Source: Clostridiales bacterium (GTDB lineage: Bacteria > Bacillota > Clostridia > Oscillospirales > Ruminococcaceae). From it: DNA of 8,402 nt. A program made the translations under genes and the position numbers. The notes under the pieces were generated by a model. It saw only the letters and a list, made by a program, of their open reading frames with translations. It was not told the DNA's origin and made no database searches. The stretch lies in the NCBI GenBank assembly GCA_012523875.1, contig JAAYSW010000217.1, forward strand, positions 1 to 8,402. Direction: 5' to 3'. Positions 7,071 to 8,402 of the stretch are shown here, piece after piece (positions within the stretch are counted from its first letter, which is position 1; each line of letters begins with the position of its first letter).

Positions 7071-8270
7071 ATGGGTAAAGCTTTAATTATTGGTGCAGGT
7101 GGCGTTTCAAGTGTTGTTGTACACAAGTGTTGCCAGAATAGTGATGTTTTTAAGGAAATTTGCATTGCAAGTAGGACTAAATCAAAATGCGATGCTCTAA
7201 AGGAAAAGCTTGATGGGGGACAAACTAAAATTTCTACTGCTCAAGTTGATGCAGATAATGTTGATGAGCTTATTGCATTAATTAATTATTTTAAGCCTGA
7301 TATCGTAATAAATGTAGCACTTCCATATCAGGATTTAACTATTATGGATGCTTGCCTTGCAACTAAAACTCATTATTTAGATACCGCTAACTATGAGCCA
7401 ATTGATACTGCTAAATTCGAGTATAAATGGCAATGGGATTATAGGGAAAGGTTTGAGGAAGCAGGAATTACCGCTATCTTAGGTTGTGGTTTTGATCCAG
7501 GGGTTACAGGGATTTTCTCAGCTTATGCACAAAAACATCATTTTGATGAGATTAATTATATTGATATTCTTGATGCAAATGCTGGTGACCATGGTTATCC
7601 GTTTGCTACAAACTTTAATCCTGAAATCAATATTCGTGAGGTAACTTCTAAAGGTAAGTACATTGAAAATGGCGAATGGATTGAAACCGAGCCAATGGAA
7701 ATTAAGCGTGTTTATAATTTCCCACAGATAGGCGAGAAGGATATGTATTTACTTCATCATGAGGAGCTTGAATCCCTTGCAATTAATATAAAGGGAATTA
7801 AGAGAATTCGATTTTTTATGACTTTCTCACAAAATTACCTTACGCACTTAAAATGCCTTGAAAATGTTGGAATGACATCAATTGAACCTATTGAATATGA
7901 GGGGATGAAAATTGTTCCATTACAATTTCTAAAGGCGGTGCTACCAGACCCAGCCTCTCTAGGACCAAGAACAGTTGGTAAAACTAATATTGGTTGCATA
8001 TTTAGGGGCGTTAAAGATGGAAAACCTAAAACATATTATTTATATAACGTATGTGACCATCAGGAATGCTATAAAGAGGTAGGCTCACAAGCTATCTCCT
8101 ATACCACAGGAGTTCCAGCTATGATTGGTGCAATGATGGTTTTAAAAGGGAAGTGGAAGAAACCAGGAGTTTACAATGTTGAGGAGTTTGATCCAGATCC
8201 GTTCATGGACGAACTTAACAAATGGGGACTACCTTGGAACGAGGACTTTAATCCTGAGCTTGTTGATTAA
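7071..8270 (+). CDS. Carboxynorspermidine/carboxyspermidine dehydrogenase (LYS9/saccharopine dehydrogenase-like)
   Basis: Family enzymes reductively join a polyamine amine to L-aspartate semialdehyde using NADPH, giving carboxyspermidine from putrescine or carboxynorspermidine from diaminopropane. The 399-residue protein starts with a Rossmann fold, IIGAGGVSSVVVHK (6-19), with SRTKSK (34-39) at the end of the second strand, where the cofactor phosphate would bind. Then come VALPYQD (82-88), GCGFDPGVTG (138-147), DANAGDHG (168-175), ATNFNPEINIRE (179-190), LPDPASLGP (291-299) and AISYTTGVPA (341-350). The blocks and their order match the Vibrio cholerae carboxynorspermidine dehydrogenase as I recall it. 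The ATG has a perfect AGGAGGT (7059-7065), 15 bases after speB. No diaminopropane-forming gene is in view, so putrescine is the more likely amine. A carboxyaminopropylagmatine dehydrogenase role is also possible because agmatine is made here. Confidence 0.9.
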   Translation: MGKALIIGAGGVSSVVVHKCCQNSDVFKEICIASRTKSKCDALKEKLDGGQTKISTAQVDADNVDELIALINYFKPDIVINVALPYQDLTIMDACLATKTHYLDTANYEPIDTAKFEYKWQWDYRERFEEAGITAILGCGFDPGVTGIFSAYAQKHHFDEINYIDILDANAGDHGYPFATNFNPEINIREVTSKGKYIENGEWIETEPMEIKRVYNFPQIGEKDMYLLHHEELESLAINIKGIKRIRFFMTFSQNYLTHLKCLENVGMTSIEPIEYEGMKIVPLQFLKAVLPDPASLGPRTVGKTNIGCIFRGVKDGKPKTYYLYNVCDHQECYKEVGSQAISYTTGVPAMIGAMMVLKGKWKKPGVYNVEEFDPDPFMDELNKWGLPWNEDFNPELVD

Positions 8271-8326
8271 TGCTTTCAATGTGGAGCCCCATTATAAATC
8301 CATCGTAAATATAAATTTTCTATACA

Positions 8327-8351
8327 AAAAACCGCATACTCTGCGGTTTTT
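8327..8351 (+). terminator. Intrinsic terminator after the dehydrogenase gene
   Basis: AAAAACCGCA (8327-8336) and TGCGGTTTTT (8342-8351) are perfect 10-base arms around a TACTC loop; the last five T form the U tract. It lies 56 bases past the dehydrogenase stop and only ten bases before the ribosome site of the next gene. The A-rich left arm could also let it work on the other strand. Between 8271 and 8326 I see no convincing promoter (TTTCAA at 8274-8279 and TATAAA at 8293-8298 are just 13 bases apart). Confidence 0.85.
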
Positions 8352-8370
8352 GTAATACTTGGAGGTAAAA

Positions 8371-8402
8371 ATGTTTGATATTAATATAGAAAAGCTAGCG
8401 AC
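8371..8402 (+). CDS. Start of a further gene, by context probably carboxynorspermidine/carboxyspermidine decarboxylase (cut by window edge)
   Basis: GGAGGT (8361-8366) stands four bases before an ATG at 8371, and the frame is open for the ten complete codons left in the window, reading MFDINIEKLA. Ten residues are too few to identify a family. In other bacteria the dehydrogenase gene just upstream is usually paired with a PLP-dependent decarboxylase (NspC family), which would turn carboxyspermidine into spermidine; that name is inference from gene order. The start lies 20 bases after a terminator hairpin. Confidence 0.55.
   Translation, partial: MFDINIEKLA

Noticed and set aside
8279..8292. 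Imperfect inverted repeat ATGTGG/CCCCAT before the terminator, considered as an antiterminator
   Set aside because: The arms are six bases with a mismatch and do not pair with either terminator arm, so there is no basis for a switch.
1..8402. Transposon, integrase, tRNA or rRNA sequences marking an island edge
   Set aside because: I found no transposase-like frame, terminal inverted repeats, or tRNA/rRNA-like segments in the window.

Overview
This AT-rich window (roughly one-third GC by eye) carries genes, start codons (ATG, GTG, TTG) and strong GGAGG-type Shine-Dalgarno sites typical of a low-GC Gram-positive bacterium, most likely a Clostridia-class Firmicute. The species cannot be fixed from sequence alone. 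All genes are intact except where the window edges cut them.

Left part (1-1568, minus strand): the first 522 codons of a CRISPR-associated Cas3 with an N-terminal HD nuclease and a superfamily 2 helicase. It runs off the left edge just before helicase motif VI. No CRISPR repeat array and no other cas gene is inside the window. Cas3 is the first gene after a strong promoter, with nothing cas-like upstream. That and its sequence style suggest the start of a type I-C operon extending leftward.

Middle (1569-3062): a YghZ-type aldo/keto reductase gene (minus strand, 1829-2818) with a perfect consensus sigma-A promoter and a clear hairpin terminator. Flanking it are the cas3 promoter on one side and a divergent promoter for the polyamine operon on the other.

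Right part (3063-8402, plus strand): a compact polyamine operon. In order it encodes AdoMet decarboxylase (speD), a Bacillus-type arginine decarboxylase (speA), spermidine synthase (speE), agmatinase (speB), a carboxynorspermidine/carboxyspermidine dehydrogenase (LYS9-like), then a hairpin terminator and the first ten codons of another gene, which by context is expected to be the matching decarboxylase. SpeA and SpeB would make putrescine from arginine via agmatine. SpeD and SpeE would make spermidine by the AdoMet aminopropyl route. The dehydrogenase and its probable partner would add an aminopropyl group from aspartate semialdehyde. Two chemically different aminopropyl-adding routes are therefore encoded side by side. 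Each family is known, so I do not claim a new system. The pairing, its possible alternative flux through agmatine derivatives, and the terminator between dehydrogenase and partner are the points most worth checking.
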